DNA from: Prorocentrum cordatum
Taxonomy: Eukaryota > Sar > Dinophyceae > Prorocentrales > Prorocentraceae
NCBI GenBank assembly: GCA_963575745.1
Contig: CAUYUJ010015305.1
Location: 681,991 to 745,990, forward strand
DNA length: 64,000 bases
Direction of reading: 5' to 3'
The stretch's first letter is position 1. Each line of letters starts with the position of its first letter. The position numbers and the translations under genes are program-made. Shown here piece after piece: positions 39,540 through 50,449 of this stretch. The notes beneath the pieces are model-generated. The model made no database searches and was not told the DNA's origin. It was given only the letters and a program-made list of their open reading frames with translations.

Positions 39540-42500
39540 GATCACTGGGTCGATCGCCTCGAAGACGCGCTTTGCCGCCGACGCGCCCTGCCGCTTCTTC
39601 TCCGCGGCGGCCGCGAACTGATCCTTCGCCCGCAACGCTCACCACTGTCAAAACGGCATAGCCAAGGCGCCGTGGACCACGTGGGTCAACGACTCGAACT
39701 GCCCCGAAGATCTCGGAGATCCACGCGAGGCGCTTGATGCAGACAGCCCGCTTGAACTTCAATGGCACGCCGCGGTCGGTGGCCAGCCGACGCGGCACCG
39801 CGAGGGTCGCGCCCAGCAGTACAGCAGCCACTTGCTGTCTATTGCCTGGCTTGACACGATCCCCCACAACCAACATATCCACGCGAGAACGCGCGTTGTT
39901 TTGACAGTCGTCGCTCCAGCACAACGCTCTTTCATGGCCAAGGTCACGATGGCACGTGGAACGATGAACGCCTCGGCGCCAGACATAGCCACTTGGCACC
40001 TCAACATGAGCCAACTGGCGAGCTTCCCTTGCGGGCTCCATCGGGGTGATAGTATTTTCGTGCGCGCCGCGGAGGAAACTACCCAACCGTTCTTTCAACT
40101 TCATTCCTGCGCAACGCTGTCATCTGGCGCGCCCGCGTCAAACACGCCCTAACCTTGAGCCTCCAGGGCTGTCGCGCGGATTCGATATCTGCGCCGCTTC
40201 CCCGGCGAGATTGTCGATCGCGGCCCGTCGCGCATTTTGCCATCGAGCTGCAGCCGTTGAGTTTTTCTTCGGTTGATTGCTCGCGCCCTTGGTCGCGCTG
40301 CTAGGCTCCGTTTGCGTCGGGCGGCCCCGTGCAATTGACGGATAATACGCCGTGCTTTCTCGATTGCGTCCTTCTTGCTCCTGTCCGCGATGTCGCGCGC
40401 GATATTTAGCTCGGACTGCTCTGCGGAGACGCCCTGGCGTCTCCGGCGAGGCCGCGCCAGATTATGTCACAGCGAAAATGCCTCCTTCAGCCCCTGCGCA
40501 CCGCAACGGGCGATCGCTGCGCAAAGGATCAAAGTGTCGCGGACCGCGTCGCCAGGGCAATTGCCCTTGAGCCCCCAGTCAGACGTGGCGCGCAGCGCCG
40601 ACCTCCATGACTCCAGATTCTCGCGGCCTTCGTTGCGGCGCCCTTAAACAATTGGGCGATGTCGTCGGAGTTCCGAGCTGCGCAATTCAAAGTGAACGTC
40701 GGCACAATAACGCAACCTTTGAAGTTTCTTCCGCGGCCGACGTCGCCGCAGTCGTCGCCTCGAACCCGGCGCGCTTGTCATCGAGCAAGAAAAATGAATG
40801 ATGGGGGGATGTCCCACAATTGCAACTCGTTGCCGAGCACATGCAAATACGCGTGGACGTAACATTGCATGCGCCATAGACAGGCTATCGCGACGGGGCC
40901 ACCCGGGCCCTCCTCGGACCCCGACGTCTTCGACTGCCCTCCCGCCGCCCGCCCAGGTATCAATATTGAAGACTTCGGCAGCTTGATCACGCGCTTCGCG
41001 CGCCCCACCTCGACGATGGCGCGCTGCGCGAAGAGATCATCGCGCGCCCGCCTGCGGCCCTCCATGTGAGCAGTTGCCTCTTCGGGGTCGCTGCGCCCAC
41101 TGCCTCAGGCGCCTGACAATTGGAACCGTTCGTGCCCGACGTCGGCCACCATCGTTAGCTGGACGCAGACCTCGGTCAAAAAAAACAAAGAAAATCTCTG
41201 GCCTGGGCCCCCCTCGCCCTTCCCTTCCGCTTCGCGGCCATGGGGGGCCGCAGTGCGCGCCGCGGCGTGCAAGTGCAGCGCCGCGCCTGCCGAATGGCGT
41301 AGACATGCCCCTTATTCGGCGCTTGGCCGGCGGGCGGTCTCGCGCGAAGCGGCTCGAATCAGCCGCGGGTTTGTCGCCCAACGCCTCGACGTTTGCATTG
41401 CGCTCGTCGCTCCAGACATCGCCATGCTGAATGGGCTGCGCGATTGATCTATCGCAATGAATCGGAGAATCAAAATATCATCGGCCTTCCATCGCTTCTC
41501 CGCAATCCACAGCGGGAGCTCCCTTCTTCCGCGCCCCGCCCCCCCCCCCCCCCCTCTCCCCTCGGCCCCCCATCGCCGTTACTTCCACCTTCCCCCCCCC
41601 CGCGCCGCCGCCGCCGCCCTCCTCCTTCTCCGCCTTCCGTGCTAAGTGCAGAGTATCAAGACGAGAGCCGCCAGTAGACGTGTCTCACTGACTACGACTC
41701 TGCGCCCCGCGGGCCGCGCGCGCGCGGTCGCGCGCGACGATCTTCGAAACCTCGACGTCGCCGGGGTCGACGCGCGCGGCCCGCCCAGCGCCCTGCCCAT
41801 ATGGCGCGGTGTCGGGGCCGCAGAGCTCGATCGCGCCCTTGATTTGCACGGCGAAAACAACGTCGCACTCCGGGCCCTCGCGGCACGCGGGGGCGCGCCG
41901 CATCGAAGCGCGCGCAATTCAGCGATCACGCCGCCCAGGCCCATCCGAATGACAATGGCCCCCGCGCCCTTGCCGATGAAAGAGTTGCCCCGGCGCCCCC
42001 TTCCTCGGCGCCAGCGTCGAGGACGCCGCGGAAGGAGAAGAAGAAGAACAAGAAAAACAAGCAAACAAAACAAACAAAAAAAAAAACGGAGCTGCGCACC
42101 TTGGGCCCACGGCGTCAGCGCGGGCGGTCATCGATTTGCAGCGGCGCCGGAAAAGTCTGTCTCTCTCCCCGGCAGCCTCCGCCAAGCAATATTGAATCCT
42201 CGATGCTTCATCGCGCGCGCCCGCGCCTGTCAACTCCGCGCCATAAGCGCGAGCCCCCCTCGCGAACTGCGCGACCGCCTCGAATTCCCCCCCGGGCGGG
42301 GCGCCCGAATGCCGCCCCCCGGGTGCAGGGCGGTCGGGCAAAAGCTCGACATTGGGACTTGCTCCGCTCATGGCGTTGGGAGAAACATATGTGTAACGCA
42401 CCTGGTTCTTACCTCGTGAACATCGAAATTATTGTGCCTAGTATTGCTGCATTGCGTATAAAACACCCTAGTCCGAACGAGTATTCGACCAGCTTCCGCG

Positions 42501-42840
42501 TCAAACGTGATCCCAATTCAGGTTGATATTCCTCGATTGGGAGCTTCGCTTGCCATCGGTCGCGCCTGGTGAAATACTTGCACCTGAAACAACCTCCGGG
42601 GATGCGCAGCTCGCAAGATGACCAATGTCTCTGAAACATAGGGTCTATCTCACCGGGGGGGCACATGCAGGGCAAAATGCCGCTGCGCACGTCGCGCGGC
42701 AAAATGACGCTTCAATGTTTTGGTAGAGAAGCATACTGTTCGAGCTCTCGAAGTAAAGGTGGTCACGATGGCGTTAGTGATGTGTCTGTGAAAAAGCCTC
42801 CCCTGGTAGCTTGCCGCGCGTCCTCAATATCATTATCCCT
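39540..42840. other. GC-rich DNA, probable decayed coding, unrecognised
   Basis: Minus-strand stretches with balanced composition occur, for example CYVHAYLHVLGNELQLWDIP near 40810-40880, which after a frame change continues DDKRAGFEATTAATSAAEET. I cannot assign them. An A-rich run (CAAACAAAACAAAC, then A11) at 42055-42087 on the plus strand resembles a LINE tail. C-homopolymer runs lie at 41535-41620. Confidence 0.3.
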
Positions 42841-42844
42841 CCCT

Positions 42845-43080
42845 CCCTCTTGGACCCTTGGAGCCCCCATGGACCCCGCCTCTAGATTGAGCCCCCGCCA
42901 GGGAGGTCCTGAGCGCCCCAGAGCCCCTGGAAGCCTCGGAACACGCGAAGCCTCTGGAACCCTTGGAACCGCAGAGCCCGCGACCCCTAAACTGAACCCC
43001 GTAGGCCCTGGGAGGCCCTGGGCGCGCCAGAGCCCCGAGTCTCAGGAGCCATGGGAACACCTCAACCCCCAACGCTAGGC
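42845..43080 (+). repeat. GGAGCCC/CCTTGGAA word array 1
   Basis: GGAGCCCCTGGAA-type words every 9-15 bp. Forms a higher-order pattern with the 300-bp repeat that follows. Confidence 0.7.
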
Positions 43081-43345
43081 GGGACCGGAGTGGTTGCGCC
43101 GAAAAACATCTGAGCGGAATGCGCAGAACAGAGCGCATCATAACGGCATGGCTGTAAGAACTGCATAAACGAATGTACCATCTGATAATATCACAGAAGT
43201 GAGACCGCCGACGACGGACGCGCGCTTGCTCGATGACGAAAAAACATATGATAGCAACGAACTGGGGCCACCGATGAAAAGTGAGATGCCCGAGCGGAAA
43301 TCGCAAGCGAAACGCCCACGGCGCGCCATGCCACGCCCGTGGCCC
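43081..43345 (+). repeat. 300-bp repeat family C, copy 1
   Basis: Order: GGTTGCGCCGAAAAACAT, GCGCATCATAACGGCATGGC, ATATGATAGCAACGAACTGG, CACCGATGA, CGAAACGCCCACGGCG, ATGCCACGCCCGTG. The same order occurs at 45650-45985 and 46386-46690. Confidence 0.75.
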
Positions 43346-43760
43346 TTTGGAACCATCAGTAGTCCTGGAACCCATGGAGACCCCGAGCCCATCGGTCTTG
43401 GGAGGCCCTGGGCGCCCATAAACCCCGAGCCACTGGAGCCCTTGGAACCTCTGGGAACCCTGGAGCCCACGACCCTTACACTGAACCCCTAGGCCTTAGG
43501 ATGCCCTGATCCGCCAGAACCCTCAACCCCTGAGGCCCCTGGAACACGCGCGCAGGGCCCCGGGAACCTCTGGAACCCAATGAAACCCCAAACCCTTCGC
43601 CCCCTGGAGCTCATGGAACACGGGGCCTCCCCATGGAGCCCCCGACCCTCAGACGACTGAACCCGTTGAGCCCCTGGAGCCCCAAACCGTTGGAGCCCCC
43701 GATCTGAACCATAAGCCCTGGGGGCCCCGGGCGCCCCAGAACCCCCAGCCTTGAAGGGAA
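43346..43760 (+). repeat. GGAGCCC word array 2
   Basis: Begins CCCATCGGTCTTGGGAGGCC, as do arrays 3 and 5 (CTCGGTCCTGGGAGCCCTGA), and continues with GGAGCCCCTGGAA words. Confidence 0.7.
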
Positions 43761-43958
43761 CAGGCCGGCGGCGGAGAGGGAAACGCGCGCCGATGAGGTG
43801 GGCGAGGCAAAGGAACTTAGGTCGGATGCGGATTCGACGGGGGTCGCTTCGCCGAGGGCGCGCGCCGGCTCGAAGAGGCAGAGAAAAGGGGGGAGATGGA
43901 GAAAATTATGTGGAAGGATGGAGGAGCATGAGTATGATGAGGAATTGTCTCGAGTCTC

Positions 43959-44354
43959 GTGCTTCACCGCTGCAGCTCTGGCTCAGCGAGGCCGCGCCGC
44001 GTGGCGCCCGCGGCCCCGTGGTGCGCGGCACCGCTCGTCGAGCTGGCCGCGGGCTTGGCCGCGGCGGTCGAACAATCAGCCGCCGCGGCCGCTGGCGCTG
44101 AGAGCGCAGACGCGGCAGCGGCAGACGTGGCGACCGACGCCGTGGACGTATTAGGCGCCATCCTCAACGGCGACGCCGAGACTGCCCGCGTCGCCGCAGA
44201 CACCGAGGCCGACGGCGATGCCGCGCGGCTCAATGCAATCACCTTGCGCAGCAAATGGCGCACGATGGAGTTCGCCTTCGACAGCTACTACGCGCTTGCC
44301 GAGCTTGCCGAGATGAATTTCGAGGATGCCGCCGCTGCCCACGCCCATGCTTAA
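43959..44354 (+). CDS. hypothetical Ala-rich frame
   Basis: Plus-strand frame of 131 residues, with no clear ATG at the start and ending TAA. The second half (VDVLGAILNGDAETARVAAD, LRSKWRTMEFAFDSYYALAE, MNFEDAAAA) has the composition of a helical protein and G/C-ending codons. The first half is Ala-rich. The opposite strand is open as well. No known domain. Possibly one exon of a larger gene. Confidence 0.3.
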   Translation: MLHRCSSGSARPRRVAPAAPWCAAPLVELAAGLAAAVEQSAAAAAGAESADAAAADVATDAVDVLGAILNGDAETARVAADTEADGDAARLNAITLRSKWRTMEFAFDSYYALAELAEMNFEDAAAAHAHA

Positions 44355-44359
44355 GCGGC

Positions 44360-45230
44360 GCACATGGAGTCACACAGTCACATCTGCGACCTTTTCAGGT
44401 ACACAGAGGCTCTCTGCAAAGTCTACATTCTGGCGCATGGCGCGACCATGGCCCAGCGCTCACATGCTGGACAGGAGGAGCACGAGCTGTTCGTAGGGAC
44501 TGACTGCGTTCCCATCCCGCGATGACGCCTCAATCTTCCCACGCGACGGGCTCATACGCGACCCAGTAGCAGGGTTCGCTGCTCCTGCGAATTCGCGCCC
44601 CGTTGAGGACGCAGTGACCATGTTGGTGGATGGATGGGACGATGATATGTGGGGGAGGAGGATGGAGCAGGGTGGATGGAGAAACGATGGAGTAATGGGC
44701 AGGGCGAGAGACGGCGCAAAGAGAGAGGGATGTGGATGTAGGCAAAATCTTACGTGAAGCATTTGGTTTCTCGGTGCATCGGTCCGCTGGCGTGCTCACG
44801 TTCCCCATCTGCTGCTGTGGTTATGCGAAGCAATGTTGCCTCGCTGAGTGACGTTGCAACATGCAGCAATGAAGCGTCCCTTTGCGATCCACATTGTCAG
44901 CGTACCTTCGCACGTAGCTATAGCGGAGAATCGCAAAACAAACGCTGCAACGCTTTGTTTTCGGCCGGCGAGTTTATCCCCCACGCTTTTTTGCAACATG
45001 TGACGAGGAGAATGAGGAGGAGAAGGAGGAGGAAGAGGACCAAGAAGAGGACGACAAGGACAAGGAAAAGCCGGATGATAAGGTTGAATCGCCACCCTTT
45101 CTCCACTCAAATTCACCACGCGGGTTGTGCATTGTCCACAATGGGGAGGTCCCATGTTTGATTGGGAAGTGATGTGAATGCTTCGCGGTAGCCGATCAGA
45201 TTTCGAAGTGACCATGCGTTGTTCTCCTGG
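44360..45230. other. no supported gene
   Basis: Mixed DNA with a small GAG/AAG run at about 45005-45070. Nothing recognisable. Confidence 0.4.
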
Positions 45231-45234
45231 AGCC

Positions 45235-45610
45235 TACGCGGCCCCCGAACCCCTCGGTCCTGGGAGCCCTGAGCGCCCCGAAGCCCCGAGCCTCTGGAGA
45301 CCCTGGAAGACTTGGAGCCCTGAACCCTTAGGCCCTGGGAAGCCCTGCGCGCGCCAGAGCCCCGAGCCCCTGGAGCCCTTGGAACACGCGGAGCTTCTGG
45401 AACCCTTGAAACTGCTGGAGCCCTCGACCTTCAGACTGAACCCCCAGGCCCTGGGAGGGCCTGAGCGCCCCGGAGCCCCTGGAGCCCCTGGAACACGTGG
45501 AGCCTCTGGAAGCCTCGGAACACGCGAAGCCTCTGGAACCCTTGGAACCCCGGAGACCGCGACCCCTAAACTGAACCCCTAGGCCCTGAGAGGCCCTGAG
45601 CGCACCGAAG
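45235..45610 (+). repeat. GGAGCCC word array 3
   Basis: Begins CCCCTCGGTCCTGGGAGCCC and continues with CTGGAGCCCCTGGAACACG words. Leu-Glu-Pro type frames are artefacts of the 9-bp spacing. Confidence 0.7.
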
Positions 45611-45649
45611 CCCCGAGGGAACACCCTGGCGAGACCCCAACGCCTAGAC

Positions 45650-45985
45650 CCATGACAAGAGCGGGCTGGTTGTGCCGAGAGGCATAGGAACGAAATGTGC
45701 AGAAAGTGACGCATCATAACGGACTGGCTGTGACAAATACCTGCAGAACGTAATGCGTCATCTAGTAATAATATCAAAGAGCTGAGACCATCGATGAGAA
45801 ACGGTGATCTCATGTGAACGACGACAACCCCGCACCGCGCTAGCTTGATAACACAGAAAAGGCATATGATAGCAACGACCTGGGACCACCGATGAGTGCG
45901 TCAAACGAACTGCCCAGGCGGAAGTCTCAAACGAAACGCCCATGGTGCGTTTCCTGCCACACCCGTGAACCCTTAGAGCCACCGG
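45650..45985 (+). repeat. 300-bp repeat family C, copy 2
   Basis: GGTTGTGCCGAGAGGCAT, GACGCATCATAACGGACTGG, CATATGATAGCAACGACCTG, CACCGATGA, CGAAACGCCCATGG, TGCCACACCCGTG. Carries about 60 bp more than copy 1 in the middle. Confidence 0.75.
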
Positions 45986-46385
45986 AACTCGGAATCCATG
46001 GAGCGCGCCCCGAACCCCCCAGCGGCTGAGGCACCTGGAACGATCATAGCCTCTGGAACGTGTGGAACCCCTGGAACCCATGACCCCTAGACTGCATTCC
46101 TAAGCCCAGGGAGGCCCTGAGCGCGCCAGAGCGCCAAGCCCCTGGAGCCCTTGGAACCCTTTGAACCCACGGAGCCCCCCACCCATAGACTGAACCCCAA
46201 AGCCCTGGTTGACCCTGAGCGCCCCAAAGCCCCTGGAGCCTCTGGAACACCTGGAGCCTCTGGAACACTTGAAACCCCTGGAGCCCGCGACCCCTAGACT
46301 GAACCCCTAAGCCCTGGGAGGCCGTGAGCGCACCAGAGCCCCCAGTCCCTGGGGCCACTGGAACGCCCGAGCGGGACCCCAAGCC
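45985..46385 (+). repeat. GGAGCCC word array 4
   Basis: Same word set as arrays 1-3. Confidence 0.7.
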
Positions 46386-46690
46386 CTAGACCTCAGGCCA
46401 GGGCGAAGTGGTTGTGCCGAAAGGCATTGCGCAGAAAAGAACGCATCAGGACGGACTCGCTGCGACAAAGACCTGCAGACAATACGACATCACCAGATAC
46501 GGTCAAACAACTAGAGCCACCGATGAGGGGCAATGACGCCAAATGCGCGCCACGCTGGCTTGATAGCAAAGAAAGCCATCTGGCAACACCAACAAACTCA
46601 AACAACCGATGAGTATGTCCCGAGCGAAACGCCCCGGCGGACGTCTCAAACGTAACGCCCAAGGAACGTTTCATGCCACACCCGTGCCAC
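46386..46690 (+). repeat. 300-bp repeat family C, copy 3
   Basis: GGTTGTGCCGAAAGGCATTG, AACGCATCAGGACGGACTCG, CAACCGATGAGTATG, CGAAACGCCCCGG, ATGCCACACCCGTG. Confidence 0.75.
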
Positions 46691-46790
46691 CTTGGCGCCA
46701 CCCGAACTCCTGGAACCCACGCAGCCGCCGAACCCCGTCGGTCCTGGGAGGCCCTGAGCGCCCCGAAACCCCGAGCACATGGATCCCAGT
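46691..46790 (+). repeat. GGAGCCC word array 5 (short)
   Basis: Starts at GTCGGTCCTGGGAGGCCCTG, as in arrays 2 and 3, then ends. Confidence 0.6.
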
Positions 46791-47014
46791 GCCCCGTGAG
46801 ATGGCACCCAGAAGCTCATCTTGGGTGCAAGCGCTGGGGAGTCCTCTTGGTGCCGTCTCTGGGCCCTCCTGGGCCCTACCTAAGACCTTGATCACATGGC
46901 TGCAGAATGGCCCGAGAGGGCCCCGATACGGCCTCAAACAAAAAAACGATCCTGGCGAGGGACCCGACTATCTGAAGTTGTGAATAACGCAGCTGTGAGC
47001 ATCGACCTCGGTGA

Positions 47015-47520
47015 ACCTCTCTCAGGTCACGACGCGTGTGACGGGTGTGCCAAAATTGACACGGGTACGCCATGCGGACGCTGCCACCTAAGCCGCCAGT
47101 GGAGCCCCATGTGAGGCCACGGAACGTGTGACGGGTGCGCCCGAATGCAGGATGGAACCGCGTGCGGGCGCTGCCACTACTAGGGCCTTCGATGGAGCTC
47201 CCTATGGGGACACGAAAAGTGCGCGAGGTGCGCCGATATGCAGGTGGAACTGAATGCGGACCCTGCCACTGGGGCCTTCGGCGGAGCACCCCATGGGGCC
47301 ACGAAAAGTGCGCGGCCGAACTGGAGGTGGAACAGCATGCGGACCCTGCCACTGGGGCCTTCGACGGAGCACCCTGTGGGGCAACGAAAGGTGTGAGGGG
47401 TGCGCCGAAACGGAGGTGGAACTGCATGCGGACCCTGCCACTGGGGCCTTCGACGGAGCACCCTATGGGGCAGCAGAGCGTGTGAGGGGTGCGCCGAAAC
47501 GGTCAGCGATGCGGCACGAT
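47015..47520 (+). pseudogene. decayed tandem array of Cys/His-rich repeats (about 88 bp each)
   Basis: Five or six plus-strand units with the shape TGCGCCGA..GCAGG(T/A)GGAAC, (T)GCGGAC(G)CTGCCAC, (T)GGGGCCTTCG, GGAGC, GGGG(C)CACGAAA(A)GTG. Read in the best frame of each unit they encode C-x2-C-A-x8-C-G-x-C-H followed about 12 residues later by G-H-E-K-C-x2-C: CDGCAKIDTGTPCGRCH, CDGCARMQDGTACGRCH, GGTECGPCHWGLRRSTPWGH(EKC). The frame changes from unit to unit and a TAG follows CGRCHY. It is either a dead zinc-binding repeat gene or a minisatellite whose unit happens to encode paired CxxC motifs. Confidence 0.5.
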
Positions 47521-48900
47521 CCTCCGACCCCAGACCTAGAGAGAAAAGGCCGACTTTCGCGGCAGCTGCTCTTCGCATTGGGGAAACGAATCCTGAGGGA
47601 AACGTGTCCTGGACCCTGAGCCCGAAAGCGGCGAAAACCTGAGGAATCGTTTCCCTCAGTCGGGGGGGTGCAAGGGGGGGCGCCCAAGAGGGGGGGGTCG
47701 CAAATCATGGCCAGCGGCATGTGCGCGGCCCTGGGGCGGGGCCAGGGACGCATTGAAATAACTAAGAAGAGGCGCCACGAAATCTGGGGCGATATCATGG
47801 CCCCCGCCATGATTAACCCCCCCCCCCCAGTCATCAACCCCCTCCTTGCCGCCCCCGACCATGGCGACGGCTCGCCGGGCTCTCGATAAGCGCCCGGCCC
47901 TGCCTCAGCCGCACGGCGCCGGGGAAGTGTGGGGGGGGTGGCCCGAGGGGCGTCAGGGCGTCGAGGCCGTCGCCGAGCTCCTGCGGTCGGTGTGGCGCGA
48001 GGCCAGCGACTCCTCGGGGCCAGGGGCAATCAACATCGAGTGTGGGCATCGTTGAACCGACCCTTTCTCCCCATGAACGTGGCCAGGGCCCGAATGGCCG
48101 ATTGCCCCCCTAGATGGGGATATTGGCCGTTCCCTTCGGGTTTCGAGGTGTGTCCTCCACTGGGGTGCAAGGATGCGGGAATCGGCTAAACGATACCGAG
48201 AACGGGGAAATCGGATCAGAATCCAAGGGCGCATTACTTCGCGCTTCGCGCCGCGCGAAGCGCGAATCACTTCGCGCTCTCGCGCCGCCTCCCCCCCAGG
48301 GGGGAAGAGGAGGATGACGAGGAATCGGAGCCGAACCACCAAGCGCGAATAACGTTGCGCACTGGAGAAGCCCCTTTGGAATCGGAATGAAAATCTGCGG
48401 CAAGAACAACCACATCGAAATCGTAAGGACCGGACCGCGCATCGCATCGGGCCACATCGGCACAGTCGGAATGGAATCCAGTCTGGGGGAACTAAAAGGC
48501 ACCGGTACCGCTGCTTCCGCCCAGACCTCTCCCGGGGTACTTTCTGACCAAAATACCGAGACGAATCCAGCGGTGGCGATGAGGGCCTTCGAGGAGGCCG
48601 AAAAAGGGCAAAACGGGCGAGCGGTATCGGTAGCTTTTCCTCCTCTGACGATCGGCGACGCCAAGATGCACAAGAGCCCCGTGCAAGCACCTGGCCGCAT
48701 CGGACAGCCCGAAACTCAGAACCGAATCGAATCCGACCGGCCGCAGTCGAGGTCGGACCAGCACGATCGGATCGAGCTGGGCTCTGCTCGGGTGCCGCGG
48801 CTCAGGCCCCTCGCGCGTCGTGCAAAAAACACGACGGGCGGCGAATCGCCGCGTTGTAGTTTCCGGGTGCCCTCACAGCCGGACCCAGGACAGAAACGCA
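47520..48900. other. no supported gene
   Basis: Contains the palindrome at 48238-48266 and a smaller ATCATGGCC inverted pair (47705, 47796). The 290-residue plus-strand frame at 48387-49259 crosses a dispersed repeat and has no domain, so it is not called. Confidence 0.4.
48238..48266. other. 29-bp palindrome TTCGCGCTTCGCGC / CGCGAAGCGCGAA
   Basis: Perfect dyad of 14 bp with a single central base, followed by another TTCGCGC copy. Confidence 0.7.
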
Positions 48901-48909
48901 TCCTTCAAG

Positions 48910-49020
48910 AACACATGAGACCCTCCGCTGGCCAAACCACGCAGAACATCCTGGGGTACCCTCCCCAGGATACACAAGAACATCCAGCAGACCCGAGGAA
49001 TACTAGGGTACCCTCGTCGA
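48910..49020 (+). repeat. dispersed repeat, copy 2 (ACATGAGACCCTCCGCTG family)
   Basis: ACATGAGACCCTCCGCTGGC, GGGGTACCCTCCCCAGGATA, CACAAGAACATCC and GGGTACCCTC, parallel to 5727-5846. Confidence 0.6.
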
Positions 49021-49259
49021 GGACCTGGGAGCTGGGGCATGGGCAAGAGTCCAGGAGGATGCCTGGGAGGCCAGGTCTAGAGTCCAGAGGGTCGGGGCGC
49101 AGGGCACTCGGGAGGCGTGCCACTTTCTTATTCAATCCGCAATGTCCTGTCGGGATCAACTGGCCGCCATGGGCAGCGCGCCGACGCCTCCAGGCTTGCA
49201 CCGACGACCCGAAAGTGAAGTTGTCAGGCTGCAGCGAGCAGCTCGACAGAAAGGCATGA

Positions 49260-49430
49260 GGCCTGGCCCAGGAACCCGCTCCTCCCCCTCCTCCTCTGCT
49301 CCTCTCTCCCTCCTCCTCATCCTGCTCCTCGTCCTCCTGCTCATCCTGCCCCTCCTCCTCCTCCTCCTCCTCCTCCTCCTCCTCCTCCTCCTCCTGCTCC
49401 TCCTCCTGCTCCTCCTCCTCCTCCTGCTCG
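49260..49430 (+). repeat. (CTC)n array
   Basis: CTCCTC with CTGCTC and ATCCTG interruptions. A fragment of family A follows. Confidence 0.9.
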
Positions 49431-49486
49431 ATCAACCGATGGCCGAAGAAAGAAATAGAAGGCACCACCCTTCACCTGCGGAGGCA

Positions 49487-49575
49487 TGCGCGGATTTCTC
49501 GTGACGGCGCTGGGCCCCACCTGCTGGCGCCTCTGCCTGGCGCCGCCGCCCGCGCCAGGGGAGCAGTCTCCAGCG
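49487..49575 (+). repeat. foldback family A, one arm
   Basis: GCGCGGATTTCTCGTGACGG, GCGCTGGGCCCC, CTGGCGCCTC and GCGCCAGGGG in family A order. The second arm is not visible. Confidence 0.5.
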
Positions 49576-50115
49576 ACGGCCCCAGACATGCTTCTACTGA
49601 TTGCAGGTATTCGAGGGCATGCGTCGACGTCCAATCCTCGGAGCCGAACCAGTGCTTGGGGCCAAATACTTTACAGGCGATCCCAGCTCGACGGTTCGCA
49701 AGCATCCCCACAGATAGGAGGGGTGCCACCCAGATGGAAGGGGCGACGACCACGACGAGGCCGACGACGATCTCTGGACCTCACCTGGAGGCCGAATCCC
49801 CATGAGCTGGGGTGTTGAAGCCCTCCCGCTCCCAACGGCACCACAGCACCACAACCCCACCCACAAGGAGGGGGCACTGCAGCACAACACCACACCCTGA
49901 ACAGCAAACCACACCCACTGAAGGGGGGGGCATCGGCGGGGGGGAGGGGAGGCCAATTCCCTTTGGGGGGGGAGCCCTGGCTCATACGTGCCACACCCCC
50001 TGGAGAGTCTGGGAGGGGAAGAGGGGAAGGATGGAGGAGGAGGCGTGTGGGGGTGGGGAAGGAACGAACTGGTCCCTGGAACCAAGGTTCCTAATTATCC
50101 GTGCCACACACCCTT
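49576..50115. other. no supported gene
   Basis: G/C homopolymer runs at 49920-49975. The long plus-strand frame starting at 49812 is Pro/Ser-rich and runs into the CTC array, so it is not a gene. Confidence 0.4.
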
Positions 50116-50119
50116 CGTG

Positions 50120-50300
50120 CCCCGGAATCTCTGACGCCGCCATCTTGTTCACAGCGTGGACCCCTGGAGCTTCAGACCGCTTCCCCGGGGCGGGCTTTTC
50201 ATCCCGAATCATCCGGCCCCAAAGGCCCGGCGAGGGCCCCCACAAGCCGAAACCGACCAGAAACCTGCCACCGCGCTTTTCCACTGCGCGAGTTGTCGGG
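50120..50300 (-). repeat. dispersed repeat family J, copy 2
   Basis: On the minus strand: GATTCGGGATGAAAAGCCCG, CCAGGGGTCCACGCTGTGAA, CAAGATGGCG, preceded by GGTTTCTGGTCGGTTTCGGC. Parallel to copies 1 and 3. Confidence 0.55.
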
Positions 50301-50449
50301 GACGGGGGCCAAACATCGGTCTCTGAACATCTCCAGGGCCTGCCTTGTGGCCAGGAAGTCGAGGCGGATCCAACCGTGGTGACGAGCAGCCTCCCGAAGG
50401 GCCCGAAGAACGCACATGGCAATCAGAAAACGCACTCCCCACATTCAAA

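Noticed and set aside
42845-46790. Leu-Glu-Pro repeat protein
   Set aside because: The frame changes between arrays, and non-coding family C lies between them; better explained as a short-word array.
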